A stretch of DNA of 44,423 nt. Origin: Neosynechococcus sphagnicola sy1. GTDB taxonomy: Bacteria > Cyanobacteriota > Cyanobacteriia > Neosynechococcales > Neosynechococcaceae. Numbering within the stretch: the first letter of the stretch is position 1; each line of letters starts with the position of its first letter. The stretch is from the NCBI RefSeq assembly GCF_000775285.1, contig NZ_JJML01000022.1, forward strand, positions 1-44,423, in the 5' to 3' direction. Shown piece by piece: positions 16,944 through 25,855 of the stretch. The notes below the pieces were generated by a model. That model was not told the DNA's origin and did no database searches. It saw only the letters and a list, made by a program, of their open reading frames with translations. Position numbers and translations under genes: made by a program.

Positions 16944-18489
16944 TTAGTGCAGGAAATGGCGCATATCAGTGAAGACCATTACCAAATTTAACTCGTTGGC
17001 GGCCTGAATCGAGTCTTGATCTTTGACGCTGCCCCCAGGTTGGGCGATCGCAATAATTCCCGCTGCCGCTGCCCTTCTCACGGAGTCATCAAAGGGGAAG
17101 AACCCGTCACTGGCAAGGGTGGCTCCCTTCGCTTTTTCCCCCGCCTGATCCAGTGCCAGCTTCACCGAACCGACTCGGTTCATTTGTCCGGCTCCCACCC
17201 CCAAGGTGGTGCGATCGCGGGTCACCACAATAGCATTGGACTTGACATGCTTCGCCACCTTCCAAGCAAACAGCAGTTCTTCCAGTTGGGCTGGGGTGGG
17301 TTGACGTTCCGTGACGACTCGCCATTCCGTCGGATCCGTCCTTTGATCATCCCTAGCCTGCACCAGCAATCCCCCCGCGATCGCCTTCACGGTGTGGGGG
17401 AAGCCCTGATTCAAATCCGGAAGAGATAGGACTCTGAGTTTAGATTTTCCCTGGAGAATCCTTTCTGCATCAGGGTTACAGCCAGGGGCAACCACGCATT
17501 CTAGAAACGTTTGGGTGAGAACGGTCGCCGTGGGGGCATCTATGGGACGATTGAGCGCCACAATGCCCCCAAACGCAGACACGGGATCGGCATGGAACGC
17601 CTTTTCATAGGCGGTAGCAATGCTATCGGCCAAGGCAACTCCACAGGGATTGGTGTGCTTGATAATCGCCGCAGCGGGGGGTTGCGGCAAACTCGGCAAC
17701 AATGCAGCGGGCTGCTTCTAGATCCACCAGATTGTTATAACTGAGTTCTTTCCCTTGGAGCTGGATGGCAGCAGCCCAACCCGTGGCTGGGGTTCCGACC
17801 TGATACCAAACAGCGGGTTGGTGGGGATTTTCGCCGTAGCGCAACGCTTGAATTTGCTGACCGAAGAGGGTGAACTGTGACCGGAGGGCGACGGTGTCTT
17901 CTGGTTGACCTTGCAGGTAAGTGGCAATGGCTAAGTCATAACGGGCAGTATGGGCAAAGGCAGTCTGAGCACAGGCTTGGCGAAAAGCGAAGGAGATACT
18001 GCCCTGCTGTTGACGCTGTTCTTGTAGGTAGGCTGGGTACTGGTCTGGGCTACAGAGGACGGTTAAATGGGCAAAGTTTTTAGCCGCCGCTCGCAGCATC
18101 GCTGGCCCACCAATATCAATTTGTTCGACGGCGTCTGCCAGGGTGACATTGGGCTGGACAATGGTCTGTTCAAAGGGATAGAGATTGACCACCACCAAAT
18201 CAATGGGTCGAATCTGGTTGTTTTCTAGATCGGTGAGATCCTGGGGGACATCCCGACGGGCAAGAATGCCCCCATGAATGCGAGGATGCAAGGTTTTGAC
18301 CCGTCCCCCGAGAATTTCTGGAGAGCCGGTATAGTCGGCAACCTTGGTGACCGGTAGCCCAGCGGCTTTGAGGGTTTGGGCGGTACCCCCACTACTGATT
18401 AGATCAAAGCCAAATTCCTCAACCAAACTGTGGGCGAACTCAATCAGCCCTGTTTTATCCGATGTACTTAGCAGTGCCAGCCGTGCCAT
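16944..18489 (-). CDS. purH: PurH, bifunctional AICAR transformylase/IMP cyclohydrolase, frameshifted
   Basis: The N-terminal IMP cyclohydrolase domain is seen in LLSTSDKTGLIEFAHSL, SSGGTAQTLKAAG and GRVKTLHPRIHGGIL. The transformylase domain has IIKHTNPCGVA and ends VMVFTDMRHFLH. Frames break at a six-G run (17676-17681); five G joins ATP-AAAIIKHTNPCG and gives 514 residues, normal for PurH. The enzyme performs the last two steps of de novo IMP synthesis. Since it is normally essential, the break is most likely a sequencing indel. Confidence 0.95.
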
Positions 18490-18906
18490 GAGATGTCTGT
18501 TGCCTATGAAATCAAGATCCCTTTATTAAGGTATCGCAGTCCCGCTCAGTCACAGGGCATTGTCCCAGCATCAATACTCATCGCTAGGGTGACGGATCTG
18601 CGGTTCGCTGCTCCTGAACATCTCCATGGCTGAAAACCTCAAGCTCTCCCTAGCCGCAATGTACTCCCCTGAGAACGGGATGCTCCTGCAACACCGCTCT
18701 CCCTCATCCTCAGAACCTTAACCTCAGTCGTTGTTGGATTTGAGACCTGACAACAGCGGGATAAATCGTGGCACCGGTCAACTCTTTACAGTGAACTCCC
18801 CAAACTTCACGGAATCCTTACGATCAGTAGGCATCAATTGAGACATTATATTCAGTAGTGCTGATCACACTTAAGTTCTACAGTTATCGCGAGGTGAGGT
18901 GGCGTT
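18490..18906. other. Non-coding gap between purH and the 18907 gene
   Basis: These 417 nt separate two divergent genes and should hold both promoters. I found no ORF worth calling and no RNA gene. A purine-rich GAGGTGAGG lies just before the ATG at 18907 as a plausible ribosome binding site. TATATT at 18847-18852 could be a -10 element for the plus-strand gene but lacks a convincing -35. Confidence 0.5.
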
Positions 18907-19431
18907 ATGTTAGAAACATCATCATCCCTCCCACTCCAGCTCTTGGGTAGTGGGCAACTCTTGTCTCTGTCTCCTCACCATCAAGGTTGGTTGATCTTAC
19001 AGAAGCCTTTTTATACTGAATTCGTCGGCCCGGGGGCTGCCATCGGTGGGAGTTTTGATGTGCAGTGCAAATCCATCTTCGCGATTGGAGATGTGCAATT
19101 TGTTGCCCCGACAACTCTTGCGGAAAAGAAGCAGGCATTTCAAGTCCGGATCAACTCGATCCAACTGCTTCATGAACTGATGCAAGAGATTTCTCCCCTG
19201 CAACGGGCGGTGTTGCTGGTTGAGCAACTTTGTTCCATGCTAGGCATCGGGCTAGCCCAAGAGATTCCCCATGAACTCGCAGCTCAGCTCATTGGGGTCA
19301 TGCCCCACAATCTGGAGATTGCTTGGAATCACTACCTCAAATGCCAGTCCCTGAACATCCCTAGCGCCCTTGATCCCGTGCTTGCAGGAGAGTCAGCCTC
19401 AGTTAGCCCCCTGCGTCTAATCAAATCTTGA
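18907..19431 (+). CDS. Hypothetical protein, 174 aa
   Basis: I do not recognise this family. The protein is soluble-looking. The N-terminal half is mostly beta-type with glycine turns (LLGSGQLLSLSPHHQGWLIL, FVGPGAAIGGSF). A helical half follows, QLLHELMQEISPLQRAVLLVEQL and LAAQLIGVMPHNLEIAWNHYL. The ATG at 18907 has a purine-rich ribosome site. It is convergent with devC, whose stop is only 5 nt away. Codon use and HIP1-type context look native. Confidence 0.75.
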   Translation: MLETSSSLPLQLLGSGQLLSLSPHHQGWLILQKPFYTEFVGPGAAIGGSFDVQCKSIFAIGDVQFVAPTTLAEKKQAFQVRINSIQLLHELMQEISPLQRAVLLVEQLCSMLGIGLAQEIPHELAAQLIGVMPHNLEIAWNHYLKCQSLNIPSALDPVLAGESASVSPLRLIKS

Positions 19432-19435
19432 TTGG

Positions 19436-20593
19436 CTAGAAAATATCGGCGGGGTCGGCAGCTTGGACTTTACGCACCGCGATCGCCCCAGAGATCAAAC
19501 ACATTAATACCGTCAGGCACATGACGGTAATGCTGCGATAGACGGTCATGGAAACAGGGAGAGAGGTGGCATTCCGGGTCAAGTCATAGAGACCCAAACA
19601 GAGGGCAAACCCAGGAATGTAGCCCAATATGGAGAGGATTAATGCCTCTTGAAAGACTACACTCAGCAAATAGAAACTGGTATAGCCCATGGCTTTGAGG
19701 GTGGCATATTCTGGGAGATGATCGGAGACATCGGTGTAGAGAATTTGATAGACAATCACCGTGCCGACAATGAAGCCCATCGCCGTGCCCAGACTAAAAA
19801 TAAAGCCAATGGCGGTACTGGTTTCCCAATAGCTGCGCTCAAAGTTGATAAATTCCTGCCGTGACAAAATTCGCACATCCTGGGGGAGGGAACTGCGGAG
19901 GCGACTCAACACTTGGGTGACATCAGCACCGGGCTGTAGCCGCACCAGTCCCACATCAATCAACCCTTTGCGCCGCCGATCAAAGATGCGGAGAAAATTT
20001 AAATCACTGGTAATCAGGTTGCCGTCAGCCCCAAAGGAAGCACCGAGGGTAAAGGTGCCCCCCACCGTGACTCGGCGGCCACTAACCTCCGTGACCACGG
20101 AACCCCGGCGCTGGAGTAAGTCGGGAATGGGGCCAAACTCGGCTCTGGAGGCGGCATCAAAAAGAACGACATCCGAGAGTTTGATCTGGTCGAGATGGGC
20201 CTGAACCCCAGGAAGGTCAAATACCCGATCATCTGGGTCAATGCCAATCACCAATAACTGCCGAGGCCGACGATTTTCTGGATTGCGCCAGATGCCGAAG
20301 TCTAAATAGACGGGACTTACCGACTGCACCCCCGCAAACCCCAAGGCTTGGTATAACCGTCGCTGGGGGAAGCTCCGCATGGCGATGAGAGCGGTAGACT
20401 GGGGGCTGATGAAAAAGATATCTCCCTGAAGCTGTTCGTGGAGCCGCACGGCACTGATAAACAGGGCATCCCGGAACCCCAACTGCATAAACATCAGAAT
20501 CACCGCAAAACCAATGCCTGCCAGGGCAATCAGCAATCGCATTTTTTCCCGGGTGAGCTGTAACCACGCTAAGGGAATTCCGAGAATGGTCAT
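19436..20593 (-). CDS. devC: DevC-type ABC exporter permease
   Basis: Taken from the ATG at 20593, the protein has 385 residues, the normal DevC length. It begins near IPLAWLQLTREKMRLLIALA with a TM helix (IGFAVILMFMQLGFRDAL), then has a large periplasmic MacB-like domain and three C-terminal TM helices (about residues 265-375). In the raw sequence it is in frame with devB and looks fused to it; I attribute that to a homopolymer indel at 20598-20604. DevC works with DevB and the ATPase DevA to export envelope glycolipids or other lipids. No devA is in the window. Confidence 0.88.
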   Translation of the reverse strand: MTILGIPLAWLQLTREKMRLLIALAGIGFAVILMFMQLGFRDALFISAVRLHEQLQGDIFFISPQSTALIAMRSFPQRRLYQALGFAGVQSVSPVYLDFGIWRNPENRRPRQLLVIGIDPDDRVFDLPGVQAHLDQIKLSDVVLFDAASRAEFGPIPDLLQRRGSVVTEVSGRRVTVGGTFTLGASFGADGNLITSDLNFLRIFDRRRKGLIDVGLVRLQPGADVTQVLSRLRSSLPQDVRILSRQEFINFERSYWETSTAIGFIFSLGTAMGFIVGTVIVYQILYTDVSDHLPEYATLKAMGYTSFYLLSVVFQEALILSILGYIPGFALCLGLYDLTRNATSLPVSMTVYRSITVMCLTVLMCLISGAIAVRKVQAADPADIF

Positions 20594-21657
20594 CGCAGGG
20601 GGGGTACGAATCACAACATCGACTTGGAGGTTGGTGAGGGCAGCAACCTTACGGCTATCCTGTAAGCGAATTCTGACTTCAACCACTCGGGTATCCGTAT
20701 CGGCAGCCGGGTCGGTATTGAGAACATCATTCTTACGAATTTCGCGCCCAACTTCCGCCACAACGCCCTTGATCTCGCCGGAAAAGGCATGGCTGGTAAT
20801 GGTGGCCTGCTGCCCCACCTGGACCCTGGCAATATCAGTCTCATAGACTTCAGCGACGACATACATCTGTTGAATGCTGCCAATTTCGGCAATGCCATCG
20901 TTGCCGACGATTTCTCCCGGTCGGGTGTGAATTTTCAGCACCTGCCCCACAATCGGCGATCGCACGTAGGCGGTGTCTAATTCAGCTTTGGCATGGTTGA
21001 GATTGGCGATCGCCACCTCAACCTCGGCCTCCGCCTGCTGCACATCCGTGGGTCGGACTTCGGCAACACTACTCAGGACTTTTTTGGCCTGTTCCAGTTG
21101 CTTCAGGGTCGTTTTCATGGCTAACTGTCGGCGATCGAGTTCGGAGGCAGAGGTGGCTCCATTTTCGTAGAGGCGTGCAAACCGTTCATATTCCCGTTGA
21201 CTGGTTTGAAGTTCCGCTTCCCAGCGGGCAACCGCCGCTCGTTGGGCCAGGATATCCCCCTGCTTTGCCCCCGCCTGCACCTGGGCTAACCGACTTGCCG
21301 CTGCCTTCACTTGCGCCTTGGCTTGGAGCACCGCCGCTTGTAGGCGGTCTTCCGCATCCATGATCGCAATGATCTGATTGGCCTGGACATTACTACCTTC
21401 CTGGATCAGCAACCGGGTCATCCGGGCGGTGCCCAAGGTAGAGGGGGCTGCCACCCTAATTACTTTACTTTGGGGTTCAATCCGTCCCAAGGAGCTGATT
21501 GCATCCACAGGGGGTCGGGGGGGGATAACGTCGCCACCGTTGGGGTAGATGCCGCCTGGGGGCCCTGAAACCGTTGATAGACAACAAAACTCAAGGCCGC
21601 AGAACCTATACCTGCGGCGATCGCCAGTACGATGATCTGTAACCTTGAAGGTTTCAT
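20590..21657 (-). CDS. devB: DevB-type membrane-fusion protein, frameshifted
   Basis: The true N-terminus is MKPSRLQIIVLAIAAG from ATG 21657, a single TM anchor. This frame breaks at eight G (21517-21524) and resumes at RPPVDAISSLGRIEPQSKVI, giving about 355 residues. Lipoyl halves (LLIQEGSNVQANQIIAIMDA and VRSPIVGQVLKIHTRPGEIV) flank a long coiled-coil (about 110-225), as in DevB/HlyD adaptors. With six rather than seven C at 20604-20598 the gene ends RTPLR then TGA, overlapping the devC ATG as ATGA. It diverges from the aminopeptidase gene across 106 nt. Confidence 0.88.
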
Positions 21658-21763
21658 TCGGGTTCACTCGCTTAACAGGCTACAAATCCAAGAAAACCTA
21701 GGAGCCGGTGGGTGCAACCCCTCTGCTGCTATCTTAAAAGGTATCAAGCAGGTCAGGTGGTCT

Positions 21764-24371
21764 ATGGGACACGCTCACTGGGATGAAAACAACGGTCATA
21801 AGTCATTTGTCCTTCCTGGGGCCCATCCCCACTACAATCCAGACCGTCCCGGTCAAGTGCAACATATCTATCTGGACTTAGCCCTCAATATTCCCCAACA
21901 GCGCTATCAGGGCAATTGCTCAATTCGCCTCAATCCAATTGTTAGTGGCCTCGATCGCCTGAGTTTGGATGCGGTCAATTTACAGATTGCGTCGGTACAG
22001 GTGGGGGAGACGCCCTGTGCTTTTGACTACGATGGGGAACGCCTGCAGGTGCATCTCCCCCAACCCACCCAGGTCGGCCAGGTGATCCAACTGGCGATCG
22101 CCTATGGGGCTGACCATCCCCAGCGGGGCCTCTACTTTATTGCCCCAGATCAGTATTACCCTGACAAACCGATTCAGGTGTGGACCCAGGGGGAAGATGA
22201 GGACTCCCGTTTCTGGTTCCCCTGCTTTGACTATCCTGGACAACTGGCAACCTCGGAACTGCGGGTGCGGGTGCCCAGCCAATTAACCGCGATTTCCAAC
22301 GGCGAGTTAGTCAGGGTTGAAACCGATGGTGATGACAAGATCTACCACTGGTTACAGCAGCAGGTGCATCCCACCTATCTCATGACCCTGGCGGTGGGAG
22401 ACTTTGCCGAAATCTGTGATCAGTGGCATGGTAAACCCATCACCTACTACGTTGAGAAGGGTCAGGAAGAAAAAGCCCGTCTCAGCTTTAGCAAAACCCC
22501 GCGAATGGTGGAATTTTTCAGCTACCTCTACGGCTACCCCTATCCCTACCCGAAGTACGCCCAGGTGTGTGTGGATGACTTTATCTTTGGGGGCATGGAG
22601 AATACCTCCACGACGCTGCTCACCGATCGCTGCCTCCTGGATCAACGAGCCACCCTAGATAACCGCACGACCGAAAGCCTAGTCGCCCACGAACTAGCCC
22701 ATCAATGGTTTGGCGATCTGGTGGTGATTAAGCACTGGTCCCATGCCTGGATTAAGGAAGGCATGGCCTCCTATGCTGAGGTGCTGTGGACGGAACAGGA
22801 ATATGGCCTGGAGGCCGCCGCTTACTACCGCCTCAACGAAGCCCGTCATTACTTTGCCGAAGACAGCGATCGCTACCGCCGCCCCATGGTCACCCACGTC
22901 TACCGGGCAGCGATTGAACTCTATGACCGCCATCTCTATGAAAAAGGTGCTTGTGTCTATCACATGATCCGGGCGGAATTGGGCGACCCATTGTTCTGGC
23001 AGGCGATCGCAGCCTTTGTTAACCACCATGCCCATCAAACCGTTGAAACGGTGGATCTGTTGCGGGCGATTGAACAAACCACGGGACGCAATCTGTTATT
23101 TTTATTCGATCAGTATGTCTATCGCGGCGGGCACCCCGATTTCAAAGTTGCCTATGAGTGGGATGGGGAGAGCAATCTAGCGAAAATCACCGTGACTCAG
23201 ACCCAGGCCAAATCGGGGAAACCAGAGGATTTATTTGACCTCAAAGTAGCGATCGCCGTTGGGTATCTTCAACCCGAGGCCCCGCCTCAGTTCCAGACGG
23301 TTCGAGTGCGGGTTCATGAGCCAGAGCAAAGTTTCTATATCCCCCTGCTGACGAAGCCCCAGTTCATTAGCTTTGACTACGGCAATCCCCTGCTGAAAAC
23401 CGTGACCTTGGAGTACCCACTCCCGGAACTGAAAAACCAGTTACAGTTTGACCCCGACCCGCTGTCCCGCATCTATGCCGCCGAGGCACTGGCAAAAAAA
23501 GGCGGACTGGAAGCCGTGCAAGCCCTCTCCACTGCCCTCCGTCAAGAACACTTTTGGGGGGTGCGGGTGGAGGTAGCCCAACAACTGGCGAAGATTCGGC
23601 TGGATCAAGCCTTTGAAGGCTTGGTGGCGGGTCTCCAGGATGGTGATGCGCGGGTACGGAAGTCAGTTGTTGAAGCCCTGGCAACCTTTAAAACCCATGA
23701 TTGCTACAAAGTCCTCAAACCCATTGTGGAAGCTGGGGATGCCAGTTACTATGTGGAAGCCGCCGCCGTCCGAGCCTTGGGGGGCATCGTGGCAGCCAAT
23801 CTCGGCGAAAAGCCCAAAGAAGAGCGGGTGTTGAAGCTGTTAAAAAATGGTGCTCACGGAACGCGCTGGCTGGAATGAGGTGGTGCGGTCGGGAGCGATC
23901 GCCTCCCTGAGTCAAATGCGAACCTCAGAAGCGGCGCTGCAACTGATTCTCGATTATACCCCTCGCGGCATTCCCCAAGCCCTGCGACTGGCGGCCATTC
24001 GTGCCCTCGGCCCCGTTTCTCTGGGACAGTCCAGTACCAATCTCGAACGTATCCTGCAATGTCTCGGTGCCCTGACCCGGGAGACCTTCTTTCTCACCCA
24101 GGTGGCCGTTGTGGTGGCTCTGGGACAGATGGAAACCCCTAAAGCTATTCCCCTGCTGCGATCGCTGATGGAGCAGACCTCCGATGGGCGGGTGCGTCGT
24201 TTGGCGGAAGAAGCGATTCAAGGAGTGCAACAACAGGTCGGCGGCGATCGCACCTGGAAACAACTCCGGGAGGATCTCGATCAACTCAAGCAAGAAAACC
24301 AGCAACTCAAAAGTCGGATTGAAACCCTAGAAGCCAAAGCAAAACCTGATCAGGCTGATGCCTCAGCCTGA
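21764..24371 (+). CDS. pepN: M1-family metallo-aminopeptidase with C-terminal HEAT repeats, frameshifted
   Basis: From ATG 21764 the product is about 868 residues. The exopeptidase motif GGMEN is at 276-280 and the zinc site HELAH at 309-313, with the third ligand Glu332 in KEGMAS, the classic HExxH-18-E. Beyond about residue 580, HEAT-like repeats appear (RIYAAEALAKKGGLEAVQAL, ARVRKSVVEALATFK), followed by a short coiled coil (LDQLKQENQQLKSRIETLEA). Frames break at six A (23842-23847); five A rejoins them. It removes N-terminal residues from peptides, probably in the cytoplasm as no signal peptide is seen. The gene symbol is by family only. Confidence 0.92.
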
Positions 24372-24603
24372 AATCCTCCGATCGTTGACACCCGATTTTG
24401 GGCATAGCCCTGCAATCTTTCTGTTGGCACTTGCAATGCTTCTGTATGAGTCCGCAACTTTCTGAATTGCTCCCCATTGCTTCTGGCGGCGGGTGCAGAG
24501 TTCAGGAAGCAATCCATCGCTTCCAGGGGCAAGCATTGGCTAGATCGGTTTCCAGATCCCAGTCATGGCAGCAGCAAACGGATCGGCGATCGCCTCAGGA
24601 ATG

Positions 24604-25800
24604 CTACTGAGAAAAATCCGCTGCACCATCAAATTGGGGGCTGATCACCACCTTACCGTCTCGATTGATATAGCCCCACTGTTTACCCAAACGAACCGCT
24701 GCCAACCCCTTAGAAAACACCAGCGCCTCATCAAACTGGGGATTGATCAAATAGCGCCCCTCTGGATTCACATAGCCAAAGCGGTTACCAATCCGCACCA
24801 GGGCCAGTCCATCCAGGAAATTAGAGGCATCATCAAATTGCAAATTCACCGCATACTGTCCCTTGCGGTCAATATAGCCCCAGCGCTTCCCCACTTTCAC
24901 CCGTGCCAATTCTTCATGGAAGCTATCGGCCTGATTAAATTCCGGGCGAATGACAAAATTGCCCGTGCGATCAATAAAGCCATAGCCCCCCCCGAGTTTC
25001 ACCAGGGCAACCCCTTCGATAAAGTCGGCAGCCCCATCAAATGCGGGTTTGACAATGTACTCCCCGGTCATGGCAATGAACCCGTATTGGGTCCCATTCT
25101 TGACCCGAGCCAAGCCTTCAACAAAGTCAGCGGCATCATCAAACTGAGGACTGATGATCGTCTTTCCTGCCTTGTTGATGTAGCCCCACTGGCGCTGCTG
25201 AAATCTGACTGCTGCCAACCCCCCCTGAAAGTTACGCACCTCAGCAAACTGAGGATTGACCACGTACTGCCCCTGGGGATTCACATAACCCCAGCGATTG
25301 GCAATGCGTACCCGTGCCAAGCCATCGTAGAAAGCCAAGGCTTCATCAAACTGGGGGTTAATGACAAAGTTGCCCTTGGGGTCAATATAACCGTAAAGGG
25401 TGCCGACCTTTACCGCTGCCAAGCCTTCGGAAAAGCGATCAGCGGCATCAAATTGTGGCGGGATCGCCATGCGTCCCTTGGCATCCAGATAGCCGTAGCG
25501 CGTACTCACTTTCACCGCTGCCAAGCCTTCGACAAATGGCCCAGCTTCCAGAAACCGGGGGCTGGCTACATATTGACCCAGGGGGTCAATGTAGCCGTAC
25601 TGTTCCCCGACCTTGATCGGTGCCAATCCACCAGGTACCTGAGCGCTTGAGCTGCCCAAGGGCAACACCGGGGACGGGTTGGGAGCCGTGGGGGAGATGT
25701 TTCTGTCCACCACGACGGGTTGCAATTCCTGTGCCTGTGTGGGTTGCATCCCCAACAGGCCGATCAATACGGTCAGTGAAATGTAGTTTCTTACCTGCAT
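24604..25800 (-). CDS. Secreted WG-repeat protein
   Basis: The 398-residue protein starts with a signal peptide (VRNYISLTVLIGLLG, cleavage near TQAQ), then a Pro/Ser-rich linker. Ten tandem repeats of about 34 residues fill residues 55-398, each of the form GLAxVKVGxxYGYIDxxG followed by xFVINPQFDEAxxF. These are WG (beta-rich) repeats. The start at 25800 is 55 nt after the FHA-ABC transporter gene, same strand, so the two are likely co-transcribed. A structural or binding role in the envelope is plausible; no catalytic site is seen. The antisense strand has a long open frame that is only a mirror of the repeats. Confidence 0.88.
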   Translation of the reverse strand: MQVRNYISLTVLIGLLGMQPTQAQELQPVVVDRNISPTAPNPSPVLPLGSSSAQVPGGLAPIKVGEQYGYIDPLGQYVASPRFLEAGPFVEGLAAVKVSTRYGYLDAKGRMAIPPQFDAADRFSEGLAAVKVGTLYGYIDPKGNFVINPQFDEALAFYDGLARVRIANRWGYVNPQGQYVVNPQFAEVRNFQGGLAAVRFQQRQWGYINKAGKTIISPQFDDAADFVEGLARVKNGTQYGFIAMTGEYIVKPAFDGAADFIEGVALVKLGGGYGFIDRTGNFVIRPEFNQADSFHEELARVKVGKRWGYIDRKGQYAVNLQFDDASNFLDGLALVRIGNRFGYVNPEGRYLINPQFDEALVFSKGLAAVRLGKQWGYINRDGKVVISPQFDGAADFSQ

Positions 25801-25855
25801 ACCCCATGGAATCCTCTAGCTTGAGCGGCGATCACCGTTGGTCTGTTATTGTCTG

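Noticed and set aside
19436-21667. A genuine 743-residue DevB-DevC fusion
   Set aside because: The junction lies in a seven-C run, and one base less gives the normal ATGA overlap and normal lengths; the first residues of the fused frame are also spurious.
24565-25650. Long plus-strand ORF (361 codons) opposite the WG-repeat gene
   Set aside because: It is the antisense of ten tandem repeats; its periodic sequence mirrors them, and the minus-strand frame has a signal peptide and a known repeat family.
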